Assembly (NCBI RefSeq): GCF_965199065.1
Contig: NZ_CBDAQN010000003.1
Coordinates: forward strand, 1,736,001-1,800,000
DNA from: Acidisoma sp965199065
GTDB lineage: Bacteria > Pseudomonadota > Alphaproteobacteria > Acetobacterales > Acetobacteraceae
Reading direction: 5' to 3'
Length of the DNA: 64,000 nucleotides
Positions 1-8,803 of the stretch are shown here, one piece after another. The first letter of the stretch is position 1, and every line of letters starts with the position of its first letter. The position numbers and the translations under genes were made by a program. The notes under the pieces are model-generated. The model had not been told where the DNA came from, ran no database searches, and saw nothing but the letters and a program-made list of their open reading frames with translations.

Positions 1-1
1 C

Positions 2-610
2 CTGCACGATCTTACTTTCGGCGTGCCGGAGGGCGGGTTCCGCTGGCTCATGGGCCCATCGGGCGCCGGCAAAACCAGCCTGATGCGGATGATCTACCTT
101 GCCGTGCGGCCGACGAGCGGCCGCCTCTTCATTCAGGGAACAGACATCGGCCGCGCCGAACGCCGCAATCTGCCGCGGTTGCGCCGCCGCATTGGCGTTG
201 TCTTCCAGGATTTCCGGCTCCTGCCGCACCTCACGGCCTTCGACAACGTTGCCTTGCCGTTGCGCATTGCTGGGCGGCCGGAGGGCCAGATCGGCGCCGA
301 TGTCGGCGAGATGCTGCGCTGGGTCGGGCTGGCGGCCAAGATGTACTCCCGGCCCCAGCAGTTGTCGGGCGGGGAGCAGCAGCGGGTGGCCATCGCCCGC
401 GCCGTCATCAACCGGCCAAGCCTCCTGCTGGCGGATGAGCCGACCGGCAACCTCGATGACGGGCAGGCCGAGCGGCTCATGCAGCTGTTCCACGAACTCA
501 ATCGCCTGGGCACTACCGCGATCGTCGCGACCCACAACGAGGCCCTGGTGGCGCGCCACCCCGCGGCCACCCTCCGGCTGGATGCCGGACGCCTGGTCGC
601 TCATGGCTGA
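2..610 (+). CDS. ftsE: Cell division ATP-binding protein FtsE (5' end outside window)
   Basis: ATPase of the FtsEX ABC-type complex, which sits at the cytoplasmic face of the division site and controls septal peptidoglycan hydrolysis. The visible part has a complete nucleotide-binding domain: Walker A GPSGAGKTS, Q-loop region QDFRLLPHL, signature LSGGEQQR, Walker B LLLADEPTGNLD and the switch histidine in ATHNE. The reading frame is open to base 2, so only the first residues are missing and the true start lies upstream. Its stop overlaps the ftsX start by 8 bases, so the two are translationally coupled. Family assignment rests on the ATPase sequence together with the FtsX-like neighbour. Confidence 0.93.
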   Translation: MHDLTFGVPEGGFRWLMGPSGAGKTSLMRMIYLAVRPTSGRLFIQGTDIGRAERRNLPRLRRRIGVVFQDFRLLPHLTAFDNVALPLRIAGRPEGQIGADVGEMLRWVGLAAKMYSRPQQLSGGEQQRVAIARAVINRPSLLLADEPTGNLDDGQAERLMQLFHELNRLGTTAIVATHNEALVARHPAATLRLDAGRLVAHG

Positions 611-1601
611 TCCGGAACTCGTTGCCCAGACGCGGCCCTCCGCACGTGACGAAGGCCGCGTTCCGCGACCCCGGAAGTCGCGCGCCGCCCGTCGGCTCCG
701 GCCATCGGGGTTCGACGACCTCGGGCTCAAGCGTGCACTCTCAGACCGTCTCCTGCCGCTCCTGGTGGCGGCAATGTCGTTTCTGGCGGCACTCGCCTTT
801 GCCGGCGCGATCGCCACGGCAACACTCGCCGAGCACTGGCAGGAAGGAGCGGCGGCCGAACTGACCATCCAGGTGCCGACGCCGGGCGAGCCCGCCACCG
901 CAGGCGGCGATACGCGTCTGCAGGCCGTGCTGGCGATCCTGCATGCAGACCGAGGCATCCTCAGTGCGACGCCGATGAGTGCGGACGACCTCAGCGGACT
1001 GTTGAAGCCCTGGCTTGGTCCGGCGGGCAGCACGCTGGCGCTTCCCCTGCCGGCCGTGATCTCTGTGCAACTGGCAGGAGGCAATGCGGTTCCGCCCGAC
1101 CTCCAGGCCAAGCTCGTCGCGGTTGCGCCGGATACCGACATGGAAAGCGCCGATGTATGGGCGGCACGCCTTTCGGCTCTTGCCCGGAGCCTGCAGGCCT
1201 GCGCCGGCGTGGCGCTGATCGTGGTGATCGCAGTGGCGGTTGCGGTCGTCGCGGTGGCGACACGTGCGGGTCTTTCCGCCCGGCGAGAGTCGATCGAGAT
1301 CGTGCACGGCCTGGGGGCGACCGATGCCTACATCGCCGGACGTTTTGCCCGCCGCGCCACGCGGCTGGCGGCAGCTGGCGGCGCCGTGGGCGCCATTGCC
1401 GCCCTGCCGGTTCTGCTCTGGCTTGCTTACCTGGCCGCTCCCTTTACCCAGAGCGCCAGCGCAGCGGGCGAGGCGCCACCGCTCTTCGCGCTGCCGGTTG
1501 CCCTGTGGGTAGCACTTCCCGTGCTTCCGATTGCAACCGCCGCCATCGGCTTCGTCACCGCCGAGGGGACGGTTCGCGCCTGGCTGAGACGTCTGCCGTG
1601 A
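603..1601 (+). CDS. ftsX: Cell division protein FtsX
   Basis: Membrane subunit of FtsEX. The 332-residue product has a basic N-terminal tail, a first membrane segment at about residues 50-75, a periplasmic loop of some 120 residues, and three hydrophobic segments in the C-terminal half, which is the FtsX/MacB-type topology. The ATG at 603 lies inside the end of ftsE. A longer open frame reaches upstream of 603, but it only overlaps ftsE and is not used here. Sequence conservation in FtsX is weak, so the call depends partly on the FtsE neighbour. Confidence 0.88.
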   Translation: MADPELVAQTRPSARDEGRVPRPRKSRAARRLRPSGFDDLGLKRALSDRLLPLLVAAMSFLAALAFAGAIATATLAEHWQEGAAAELTIQVPTPGEPATAGGDTRLQAVLAILHADRGILSATPMSADDLSGLLKPWLGPAGSTLALPLPAVISVQLAGGNAVPPDLQAKLVAVAPDTDMESADVWAARLSALARSLQACAGVALIVVIAVAVAVVAVATRAGLSARRESIEIVHGLGATDAYIAGRFARRATRLAAAGGAVGAIAALPVLLWLAYLAAPFTQSASAAGEAPPLFALPVALWVALPVLPIATAAIGFVTAEGTVRAWLRRLP

Positions 1602-2272
1602 GCGCCGGGCAACGCGCCAAGCCGGCCCGCCGCCCCGTCGATCGGCGAAAACGCACCGCGACGAAGCCGCGCCCGCGGCTGTTGCGCCGTAGCCTCGCCT
1701 TTCTGCTCACGCTGGTCCTGATCGCCTTTTGCGGCGGTTTCCTTTGGTTCCTGCTCAACGCCTACTCGCCGTCGGTTCCGCCGGTGCATGCCGACGGCAT
1801 CGTCGTGCTGACCGGCGGCGAGGACCGCCTCGCCACCGCCTTCGAGATGCTCGATGAGCGCCGGGCTGATCAGTTGCTGATCTCCGGGGTGCCCGCCGAT
1901 GTGAGCCTGCGTGATGTGGAGCGTTCGGCGCAACTCGCGCGGCCACCTGCCGCAAGCCATGTGACGCTCGGGCATCGGGCCCTCACCACGGTCGGGAACG
2001 CCGATGAAACCGCCCTGTGGGTTGCGAGCCACCGGATCCGGTCGCTGATCGTCGTGACGGCCGGCTATCATATGCCGCGCGCCCTGCTGGAACTTTCGCG
2101 CGCGATGCCGGATGTCACGCTTTATCCCATGCGAGTGCAGCCGGCGGACATCTACGATGGCTCGCGACCCCATGTATGGCGGCTTCTGCTCGCTGAGTAT
2201 GGGAAGTGGTTGCTGGCTCAGCTCAAGTTCTCCCGGATGGCAACCCTTCTTCGCGGGACCCACGACGCATGA
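1598..2272 (+). CDS. DUF218 (YdcF/SanA-like) membrane-anchored protein
   Basis: A 224-residue protein with a very basic N terminus, one membrane segment at about residues 28-50, and a DUF218 domain beginning at DGIVVLTGG and containing the family's VVTAGYHMPR stretch. Members such as E. coli SanA and ElyC affect envelope integrity and undecaprenyl-phosphate handling, but the reaction is not established. The GTG at 1598 overlaps the ftsX stop and the gene ends inside the plsC start, so it belongs to the ftsEX-plsC operon. An envelope role is inferred from that context. Confidence 0.85.
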   Translation: MSAGQRAKPARRPVDRRKRTATKPRPRLLRRSLAFLLTLVLIAFCGGFLWFLLNAYSPSVPPVHADGIVVLTGGEDRLATAFEMLDERRADQLLISGVPADVSLRDVERSAQLARPPAASHVTLGHRALTTVGNADETALWVASHRIRSLIVVTAGYHMPRALLELSRAMPDVTLYPMRVQPADIYDGSRPHVWRLLLAEYGKWLLAQLKFSRMATLLRGTHDA

Positions 2273-3051
2273 AGCAAGCGCGGCTCCTCGGCGCCTCCCT
2301 TCTCTTCAATATCGTCTTCTACGTTGTCACGACGGCCTGGAGCCTGTTCGGCTACACCTGTCTCATGGCGAGCCATCCCGACCGCCTCATCCTTTTCGGC
2401 CGGTCTTGGGCACGAGTGGTCATCCGTGCGCTGCATCTCATCTGCGGCATCAGAGTTCGCATCAGCGGGCTCGAGCACATCCCGCAGGGCGGCCCGGCAC
2501 TGATCGCATCGGTCCATCAGTCGGCGTTCGATACCGCCATCTGGATGCTGCTGCCGCGACCTGCCTACGTGCTCAAGAAGGAGTTGCTGAGGGTGCCGCT
2601 CTTCGGCGCCCTCATGCGACCGAGCGGCATGATCGTGGTGGATCGCCGCGCAGGTGCGCGCGCCATCCGCGACCTGATGCGGGACGGCAAGCGGGCGCGC
2701 GACGATGGGCGGCAGGTGGTGATATTTCCGGAGGGCACGCGCGCGCAGCCGGGGGCGCCGCATGTCATCCAGCCTGGCGTCGCCGCTTTGGCGGCGGCCA
2801 TGGGCGTTCCAGTCATTCCGGTCGCCACCAATTCCGGCGAGCACTGGGGCCGGAACTCCTTCCTGAAAATGCCCGGCGTCATCCAGATCATCGTCGGCCC
2901 CCCGCTGCCGCTGCATCTGTCCCGGGCTGAACTGGTGCAGGCTATTCAAAATGCCTGGCGCGAGCTTGAGGGTAAGTTAGGGGAGCCTGTGGATAATGCT
3001 GTGGGTGATGTCGTTGCGGAGTTCGTCTCACGCGCGAGAGAGCCCGTCTAA
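2269..3051 (+). CDS. plsC: 1-acyl-sn-glycerol-3-phosphate acyltransferase
   Basis: Adds the second acyl chain to lysophosphatidic acid to make phosphatidic acid at the inner membrane. The 260-residue product has a hydrophobic N terminus (residues about 8-32), the acyltransferase HX4D motif as HQSAFD, and the FPEGTR substrate-binding motif. The ATG at 2269 overlaps the preceding stop as ATGA, which fixes the start and shows coupling to the DUF218 gene. A short weak hairpin with a T run follows the stop. Confidence 0.9.
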   Translation: MKQARLLGASLLFNIVFYVVTTAWSLFGYTCLMASHPDRLILFGRSWARVVIRALHLICGIRVRISGLEHIPQGGPALIASVHQSAFDTAIWMLLPRPAYVLKKELLRVPLFGALMRPSGMIVVDRRAGARAIRDLMRDGKRARDDGRQVVIFPEGTRAQPGAPHVIQPGVAALAAAMGVPVIPVATNSGEHWGRNSFLKMPGVIQIIVGPPLPLHLSRAELVQAIQNAWRELEGKLGEPVDNAVGDVVAEFVSRAREPV

Positions 3052-3055
3052 GTGC

Positions 3056-3076
3056 AGCGGGTAAAACGCTTTTTTC
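3056..3076 (+). terminator. Weak terminator-like hairpin after plsC
   Basis: A 4-bp stem (AGCG/CGCT) is followed directly by a run of T. It separates the ftsEX-plsC operon from hprK. The stem is short, so this is tentative. Confidence 0.3.
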
Positions 3077-3175
3077 TATCCACGACATGTCGGAGGCATA
3101 CCAGGTGGACGCTGGGGATGATCGGCCGCCGTCGTTTAGCAGGGCGCAGTTGCATCGATTAAGCGCTTTCTTCCC

Positions 3176-3628
3176 GTGGCAGCTTGTCACATCGTGCTGC
3201 GGATGCTGATGCATGCAAGTTGTGCCGCCCGCGATGGATGGGCCGTGCTGCTCACCGGCGCCCCGGGATCAGGGAAGTCGGACCTCGTCTTGCGATTGAT
3301 CGACCGGGGCTTTGTCCTGGTCGCGGACGATCAGGTGGAGATTGGCGCGGATGGCATGGCGCGGCCGCCAGAAGCTCTCGAAGGCCTTCTCGAAGTGCGG
3401 GGTCTAGGCGTGATGCGCTTCCCCTTCCTGGGCGTGGCGCGCCCTGTTCTCCTGGCCGAACTGATGCCTGGGCCGGTTGTTCGGCTGCCCGAGCCGCGGT
3501 GGGACACCATGCTCCGCCTGCCGACCATCGCCCTCGATCCTCGGCCGGCCTCTGCGGCCCAGGTGCTGGCTCTTGCCTTCGATAACGTAACGGGCCGCGC
3601 TACCCAGACCGCCGGCGCCTTCAAATGA
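3176..3628 (+). CDS. hprK: HPr kinase/phosphorylase, short alphaproteobacterial form
   Basis: Phosphorylates HPr on the regulatory serine and so links the regulatory PTS to cell state. It is about 150 residues, which matches the short alphaproteobacterial HprK, containing only the kinase domain rather than the roughly 310-residue Firmicutes enzyme. The P-loop is GAPGSGKSD, and the RGLGVMRF stretch matches the HprK family signature. The start is uncertain: GTG 3176 is the longest option, and ATGs at 3203 and 3209 would begin closer to the conserved HASC segment. Its stop overlaps the rapZ start, and the HPr it should act on is encoded two genes downstream. Confidence 0.86.
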   Translation: MAACHIVLRMLMHASCAARDGWAVLLTGAPGSGKSDLVLRLIDRGFVLVADDQVEIGADGMARPPEALEGLLEVRGLGVMRFPFLGVARPVLLAELMPGPVVRLPEPRWDTMLRLPTIALDPRPASAAQVLALAFDNVTGRATQTAGAFK

Positions 3629-4524
3629 TGCCCCAGGTGGCGCGCCGGCGCATCGTGCTAGTCACGGGGCTCTCCGGCGCCGGAAAATCCTCCATCCTCC
3701 ACACGCTCGAGGATCTCGGGTACGAGACGGTCGACAATCCGCCGTTCTCGTTGCTGGACGAACTACTGTCGCGCACCGACCGGCCGCTGGCCATTGGCAT
3801 CGACGTTCGCACCCGCGGCTTTGCGGCGGCGGCGGTGCTTCAGGTGATTGCACGCTTCAAGGCTGAAACCGGTTTCGCGCCCGAACTTGTTTTCGCAACC
3901 GCCGACGATGCCGTCCTCCTGCGCCGCTACACGGAAACGCGGCGGCGTCACCCGTTGGCGCCTCAGGGGCAGGTGCGGGACGGCATTTCGGCCGAACGGG
4001 CCATTACGGATGAGCTGCGCGTTGCCGCAGACCTCATCCTGGACACCTCCTCCGTGGCACTTCCGGTCCTGCGGCAGACGATCGGCCAGCGGTTCGGCCT
4101 GACAGCGGACGAAGGGCTTGCGCTGACGCTGATTTCCTTCGCTTATCGGTCAGGCCTGCCACCGGAGTCAGACCTCGTTTTCGATGCCCGCTTCCTGCGC
4201 AATCCACACTACGACCAGACGCTCAGGCCGCGCACTGGTTTGGACCCTGAAGTCTGCGCATATGTCCAGAGCGATCCGGATTGCGCAGCCTTCCAGGAAG
4301 CTATTCGTTCGATGGTATTGCTTTTGCTGCCGCGCTTCGTGCAGGAAGGCAAGAAATACGTGACCATCGCGATTGGTTGCTCAGGCGGCCGGCATCGCTC
4401 TGTCTTTCTGATCGAGAACTTGGCTGAAACGTTACGGCGATCGAGTTGGCAGCCGATGGTTGTCCATCGCGAGCTTGATCGCGTTGAGCGTGCAAAAGAG
4501 GCGACGGGTTCGGCAGCTGCATGA
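3625..4524 (+). CDS. rapZ: RNase adapter / nucleotide-binding protein RapZ
   Basis: P-loop protein of the YvcJ/RapZ family, 299 residues. In E. coli it directs RNase E to the small RNA GlmZ and so controls amino-sugar synthesis. In alphaproteobacteria the target is not known and the gene travels with hprK and PTS genes, as here. Walker A is TGLSGAGKSS near the N terminus, and the C-terminal domain has the conserved GCSGGRHRSV segment. ATG 3625 overlaps the hprK stop (ATGA). A 35-base gap precedes the EIIA gene. Confidence 0.92.
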   Translation: MMPQVARRRIVLVTGLSGAGKSSILHTLEDLGYETVDNPPFSLLDELLSRTDRPLAIGIDVRTRGFAAAAVLQVIARFKAETGFAPELVFATADDAVLLRRYTETRRRHPLAPQGQVRDGISAERAITDELRVAADLILDTSSVALPVLRQTIGQRFGLTADEGLALTLISFAYRSGLPPESDLVFDARFLRNPHYDQTLRPRTGLDPEVCAYVQSDPDCAAFQEAIRSMVLLLLPRFVQEGKKYVTIAIGCSGGRHRSVFLIENLAETLRRSSWQPMVVHRELDRVERAKEATGSAAA

Positions 4525-4559
4525 ACTCACGTTTGGCCATGGGAGGCCGCTAAACTATC

Positions 4560-4976
4560 ATGATCGGTCTAGTGCTCGTCACTCACGGCCATCTCGCCGA
4601 GGAGTTGCGATTGGCCATGGAGCATGTCGTGGGTCCGCAACGCGGGGTCGAGACAGTCTGCATCGGTGCTGAAGACAATATGGAAGATCGGCGGCGGGAT
4701 ATTCAGCGCTCGATCAATCGTGTCGACACCGGCGACGGTGTTGTTCTGCTCACCGACATGTTCGGCGGTACACCGAGCAACCTGGCCATCTCACTTATGG
4801 ACTCGGAGACGATCGAGGTGATCGCGGGCGTCAATTTACCGATGCTGGTGAAGCTCGCCAAGGTCCGGGGGCAGCAAAACCTCGCAAGCGCGGTAACCTG
4901 CGCCCAGGAAGCCGGACGCAAATACATCGCCTGCGCCTCTCAGGTTCTGCACGGCGTCCGCGGAAACTGCGGGTGA
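4560..4976 (+). CDS. PTS EIIA component, mannose/fructose (ManX) type
   Basis: A single-domain 138-residue EIIA of the mannose family. The phosphoryl-accepting histidine is in VTHGH (His9), and the LLTDMFGGTPSN segment is typical of the fold. No EIIB, EIIC or EIID lies nearby, so it probably works as a phosphorylation-state signal rather than in sugar uptake, as proposed for the same gene set in other alphaproteobacteria. The 3' end overlaps the HPr gene. Confidence 0.9.
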   Translation: MIGLVLVTHGHLAEELRLAMEHVVGPQRGVETVCIGAEDNMEDRRRDIQRSINRVDTGDGVVLLTDMFGGTPSNLAISLMDSETIEVIAGVNLPMLVKLAKVRGQQNLASAVTCAQEAGRKYIACASQVLHGVRGNCG

Positions 4977-5296
4977 CTGGCGCACTGCCCGATCCGGCCA
5001 AGGCGGAAGGCCCTCCCAGCGGCACAGTGCTGGTTCGACACCTCGTCATCAGCAACAAGCGCGGCCTCCACGCCAGAGCCGCGGCCAAACTTGTGACGAC
5101 CGCCGAGCAATTCGGAGCTGAGGTGGACGTGGCCAAGGACGGGCAAACCGTTTCAGCGCGATCGATCATGGGGCTCATGATGCTGGGCGCTGGCCAGGGC
5201 TCCAGGGTCGTCGTCTCGGCCGAAGGCTGGGACGCGAAGGAAGCAATCGATGCCGTGGCCTCGTTGATCGAGTCCGGCTTCCATGAGGAAGACTGA
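4973..5296 (+). CDS. ptsH: Phosphocarrier protein HPr
   Basis: Carries phosphate from enzyme I to EIIA. The 107-residue product has about 20 extra N-terminal residues. The active-site histidine is in GLHARAAAK (His33) and the HprK target serine is in SARSIMG (Ser64), so both kinds of phosphorylation are possible. GTG 4973 overlaps the EIIA stop, and the 3' end overlaps the start of the enzyme I gene. An internal start nearer the conserved domain cannot be excluded. Confidence 0.9.
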   Translation: MTGALPDPAKAEGPPSGTVLVRHLVISNKRGLHARAAAKLVTTAEQFGAEVDVAKDGQTVSARSIMGLMMLGAGQGSRVVVSAEGWDAKEAIDAVASLIESGFHEED

Positions 5297-7175
5297 GCCG
5301 GGAGCGGCGCCCAAGCCGCCTCAGGCCGAAACCGCCGAGGCAAGGCCGCGTAAGAACCGGAGTTCGGCGGCGTTGCCGGCGGTAAAGTCCCCGGCAGATA
5401 AGCCCGTCGCGGCCGAGCGCCACTTCAAAGGCTTGGCCCTTGGGGCGGGCATCGCAGTCGGACCTGCCTATCTCATTGAGGATCAGACGCCAGTTCTCGA
5501 CCACCGGCCCATCCCTGCGGATGCGGTGGAGCCGGAGTTGGCTCGGCTTGACGGGGCGGTCACCAAGTCGCGGCGACAACTCGGCAAGCTGCGTGCTCAA
5601 CTCGCCATGCTGCCCGCCGAGGGGCAGGCCGAGCTTGAGCCGCTCATCGACGCCTATCTGCAGATGATAGGTCCGTCACGTCTCCTCCGTGGCGCTCGGC
5701 GGCGGATCGAGGGGCTTGTGGCCGCCGAGACCGCGGTGTTGGAGGAGACCGAAGCCTTGGCCGCCGCTGTAATGGCGGTCCAGGACCGTGATCGCGCCGG
5801 GCTCAAGCGCCGGGCCGACGAAATCCGTGAGATCGGCCGACGGCTGATCCGCAATCTTACCGAGACGCCGTTCCAGAGCTTTGCCAAGCTGGCGCAGGGG
5901 ACGGTGCTCGTCATGGACAACCTGCGGCCTGCGGATGCAGCGCTACTCAGCCCGGCGCGCTTGGCTGGCGTTGTCACCGAGGAGGGCGGCACAGACGGGC
6001 ACACCGCCGTGATGCTCAGGGCGCTCGGAATACCTGCCGTGCTTGGTGCTCATGGCGTCACCTCGGTCATTCGGAGCGGCGATCTTCTGGTGCTCGATGG
6101 CGGCGCCGGCACGGTCACGCTTCATCCCTCGGCGGCGACTATGGCGTCGGCCCGGCGTGCGTCCGCCACCTTTGCCCGCGAGCGGCAGAAGCTCGCGCAG
6201 CTGCAGAGACTGCCAGCCGAGACGACGGACGGCCAATGCGTCGAGCTGATGGCCAATCTGGAAGTGCCGCTCGAGCTGCCTTTGATCGCCCAGGCAGGTG
6301 TGGACGGCATCGGCCTGTTCCGCAGCGAATTCATGTTCATGAACCGCCCGCACTTGCCTGACGAGCATGAACAAACCGAGGTTTATCGTGCCGCTGTGGA
6401 AGCAATGGGCGGCGACCCCGTGACCATTCGCGTGCTCGACTGGGGCGGCGAAAAGGAAATCGAGGCGCTGCAGGCTGCCGGGATCGCCGAAGTGTCAGGG
6501 CTCAACCCCGCCCTTGGGCTGCGCGGTATCCGCATGCTGCTGCGGCATCCGGACCTGCTGGAGACGCAACTGGCGGCGATCATGCGTGCCGCCCACTTCG
6601 GCCCCGTGCGAGTGCTGCTCCCCATGGTGACGACGATCGACGAGGTCCGCGCGACCCGGGAGATCTACCAGAAGGTGGCGCGCCGGCTCCGGCGGCGGGG
6701 TGAAAAGCTGCCCGAGCGTCTACCGCCGATCGGGATCATGATCGAGACGCCGGCAGCCGCGCTGTCGGCCGACGCCCTGGCGCTGGAGGCGGACTTCTTC
6801 GCCATCGGCACCAACGACCTGACCATGTACGCGATGGCCGCGGACCGCGCCGATGCCGACGTGGCGAAGCTCTACGATCCGCTGCATCCCGGGCTGTTGC
6901 GACTGGTGCAGTTTACGGTCGAGGCCAGCCTGCGGCTCCGCAAGCCGGTGTCGGTCTGTGGCGAGATGGCGGCTAATCCGAAGCTCACGCCGCTGCTTCT
7001 GGGCCTCGGCCTACGGTGTCTCAGCATGAATGCGAGCGCGGTGCCGCGGGTCAAGCAGGTGGTGCGCGGCGTCGCCATCGACGACTGCGCCCGGCTGGCG
7101 CGGCGCGTGATGGAGCAGGCTGAACCCGCCGCCATCCGTGCCATTGTCGAGGATTTTGCCGGCAAGCCCGTCTAG
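5283..7175 (+). CDS. ptsI: Phosphoenolpyruvate-protein phosphotransferase (PTS enzyme I)
   Basis: Takes phosphate from PEP and passes it to HPr. The 630-residue product has a roughly 45-residue low-complexity basic N-terminal extension, then the standard enzyme I layout. The phosphohistidine is in GGTDGHTAVM, the PEP-binding barrel has GTNDLTMY, and the catalytic cysteine is in VCGEMAANP. There is no N-terminal GAF domain, so it is PtsI-like rather than a standard nitrogen-PTS PtsP. It is the last gene of the hprK-rapZ-EIIA-HPr-EI operon and lies directly upstream of the rplK leader. Confidence 0.92.
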   Translation: MRKTEPGAAPKPPQAETAEARPRKNRSSAALPAVKSPADKPVAAERHFKGLALGAGIAVGPAYLIEDQTPVLDHRPIPADAVEPELARLDGAVTKSRRQLGKLRAQLAMLPAEGQAELEPLIDAYLQMIGPSRLLRGARRRIEGLVAAETAVLEETEALAAAVMAVQDRDRAGLKRRADEIREIGRRLIRNLTETPFQSFAKLAQGTVLVMDNLRPADAALLSPARLAGVVTEEGGTDGHTAVMLRALGIPAVLGAHGVTSVIRSGDLLVLDGGAGTVTLHPSAATMASARRASATFARERQKLAQLQRLPAETTDGQCVELMANLEVPLELPLIAQAGVDGIGLFRSEFMFMNRPHLPDEHEQTEVYRAAVEAMGGDPVTIRVLDWGGEKEIEALQAAGIAEVSGLNPALGLRGIRMLLRHPDLLETQLAAIMRAAHFGPVRVLLPMVTTIDEVRATREIYQKVARRLRRRGEKLPERLPPIGIMIETPAAALSADALALEADFFAIGTNDLTMYAMAADRADADVAKLYDPLHPGLLRLVQFTVEASLRLRKPVSVCGEMAANPKLTPLLLGLGLRCLSMNASAVPRVKQVVRGVAIDDCARLARRVMEQAEPAAIRAIVEDFAGKPV

Positions 7176-7283
7176 CCTTGGTTCCGGGGTAGTGCATGGC
7201 TGCCCGGCGACCTGGAGACGAGCGTGAAGCTCGACTCGCACAGCCCGATCCGGTAACAGCGCTGCCTTCATCGGAACGCGGGA

Positions 7284-7350
7284 GAGGGCGAGCGATTGCC
7301 CTCGTATGTACCGCGGTCCTTGTTCGTCAGACACAAGACAGGAACGAGGG
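7284..7350 (+). promoter_or_regulatory. rplK-rplA mRNA leader
   Basis: Two hairpins can be drawn in the untranslated region before rplK. One is GAGGGC/GCCCTC (7284-7303). The other pairs 7318-7325 with 7342-7349, and its 3' arm contains the rplK ribosome-binding site GGAACGAGG. L11-L1 operons are known to be repressed by L1 binding the leader; that this structure is the L1 site is inference. No convincing -35/-10 promoter was recognised. Confidence 0.5.
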
Positions 7351-7352
7351 TC

Positions 7353-7787
7353 ATGGCTAAAAAGATCACTGGTTACGTGAAGCTGCAGATTCCCGCCGGC
7401 AAGGCGAACCCGTCGCCGCCCGTCGGCCCGGCGCTCGGTCAGCGCGGCCTCAACATCATGCAGTTCTGCAAGGAATTCAACGCCGTCACTCAGGGCATGG
7501 AGCCCGGGATGCCGGTTCCGGTGGTGATAACGGCCTTTGCTGACCGCACCTTCACCTTCATCACCAAGACCCCGCCGAACACCTATTTCCTGATGAAGGC
7601 CGCGAACATCAAGAAGGGTTCGACGACGACGGGCAAGGGCGCCTCGGTCGGCCGCGTGACGATGACCCAGCTGCGCGAGATCGCTGCCCAGAAGATGGTG
7701 CACATGAACGCCAATGACGTGGAGGGCGCCGTCCGCATGCTTGCCGGTTCCGCCCGTTCGATGGGCCTTACCGTGGTGGAGGGCTGA
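7353..7787 (+). CDS. rplK: 50S ribosomal protein L11
   Basis: The 144-residue large-subunit protein of the GTPase-associated centre. The N-terminal domain has the proline-rich PPVGPALGQRG segment and the C-terminal rRNA-binding half has GKGASVGRVT. The ATG at 7353 has a strong ribosome-binding site (GGAACGAGGG). A possible start further upstream at 7296 would add 19 unlikely residues. It forms a pair with rplA 3 bases downstream. Unusually for bacteria, secE-nusG do not precede it. Confidence 0.97.
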   Translation: MAKKITGYVKLQIPAGKANPSPPVGPALGQRGLNIMQFCKEFNAVTQGMEPGMPVPVVITAFADRTFTFITKTPPNTYFLMKAANIKKGSTTTGKGASVGRVTMTQLREIAAQKMVHMNANDVEGAVRMLAGSARSMGLTVVEG

Positions 7788-7790
7788 ACC

Positions 7791-8498
7791 ATGGCCAAGA
7801 ACAAGCGCCTCGTCGCCGGCTATGCGGAGTTCGACCGCAATAAGTCCTATCCGCTTGCTGAGGCGGTGAAGATTGTGAAGGGCAATGCCCGCGCGAAGTT
7901 CGATGAGACTGTCGAGTTCTCGATGAACCTCGGCATCGACCCGCGCCATGCGGATCAGATGGTCCGCGGCCTGATCAGCCTGCCGAACGGCACCGGCAAG
8001 ACCCTTCGCGTGGCAGTGTTCGCGCGTGGTCCTAAGGCCGAAGAGGCGCTGGCCGCTGGAGCCGATGTCGTCGGCGCCGAGGATTTGGCCGAGAAGGTTC
8101 AGGCCGGCGATATCGCGTTTGACCGCTGCATCGCTACTCCGGACATGATGGCGCTTGTCGGTCGCCTCGGTAAGATCCTAGGTCCGCGCGGCCTGATGCC
8201 GAACCCCAAGCTCGGCACCGTGACCATGGACGTGAAGGGCGCCGTTTCCGCGGCCAAGGCCGGCCAGGTTGAGTTCCGCGCCGAGAAGGCGGGCATCATC
8301 CATGCCGGCATCGGCAAGGCCAGTTTCGATGACGCCAAGCTGCTGGAGAACATCCGCGCTCTGGCCGATGCTGTGCAGAAGGCCAAGCCGACCGGTGCCA
8401 AGGGCACCTATCTTCAGAAGGCCGCGCTGAGCTCTTCGATGGGTCCGGGCGTTCGCGTCGATGTGGCGAGCATCGCGGCGGCAGCGGCGGCCGAGTAA
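7791..8498 (+). CDS. rplA: 50S ribosomal protein L1
   Basis: Large-subunit L1-stalk protein of 235 residues, with the conserved GRLGKILGPRGLMPNPK segment and the family's usual length. In other bacteria it also represses its own operon by binding the mRNA leader. It lies immediately downstream of rplK and is followed by a 305-base leader before rplJ. Confidence 0.97.
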   Translation: MAKNKRLVAGYAEFDRNKSYPLAEAVKIVKGNARAKFDETVEFSMNLGIDPRHADQMVRGLISLPNGTGKTLRVAVFARGPKAEEALAAGADVVGAEDLAEKVQAGDIAFDRCIATPDMMALVGRLGKILGPRGLMPNPKLGTVTMDVKGAVSAAKAGQVEFRAEKAGIIHAGIGKASFDDAKLLENIRALADAVQKAKPTGAKGTYLQKAALSSSMGPGVRVDVASIAAAAAAE

Positions 8499-8803
8499 TA
8501 TCCGAATTCGTCCGGGGCTCAGCCTCGGACGCGCAGGAGAGGGGGACCTCTCCGAACCTGTCCATGACCAGACGTGCGCTTGGTTTACACCCGGCGCTTA
8601 AACGGCCAGCGGGCCGGCGGCTGGAAGACGGGGAAGCCACTGTTCCAACACGGCGCCTTTTGGGCACCGTGGAATGAGCTTTGGCGGTTCCGGCTGCAGG
8701 ACAGGCGAACCGGACGTGTGGAGGATGGTTGTCCTCGGCGCGGCCATGGGAAACCCGGGCGGCGGAGCCAAAAGCGCCGTTGCCCAATGTGGCGGAGAGT
8801 ATT
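8499..8803 (+). promoter_or_regulatory. rplJ-rplL leader with hairpins (putative L10 leader)
   Basis: Non-coding stretch of 305 bases. Two hairpins are clear: 8509-8518 with 8522-8531 (10 bp with one G-U pair, loop TCA), and GGAGAGG/CCTCTCC at 8536-8553. The second half (about 8640-8800) is G-rich with several complementary blocks, as expected for the RNA that L10(L12)4 binds to repress its own synthesis. The autoregulatory role is known for the family and inferred here. The first hairpin could also act as a partial terminator after rplA. Confidence 0.55.

Noticed and set aside
7011..7949. Long minus-strand frame opposite enzyme I, rplK and rplA
   Set aside because: It lies entirely opposite conserved genes and has no recognisable motif; long antisense frames are expected at high GC.
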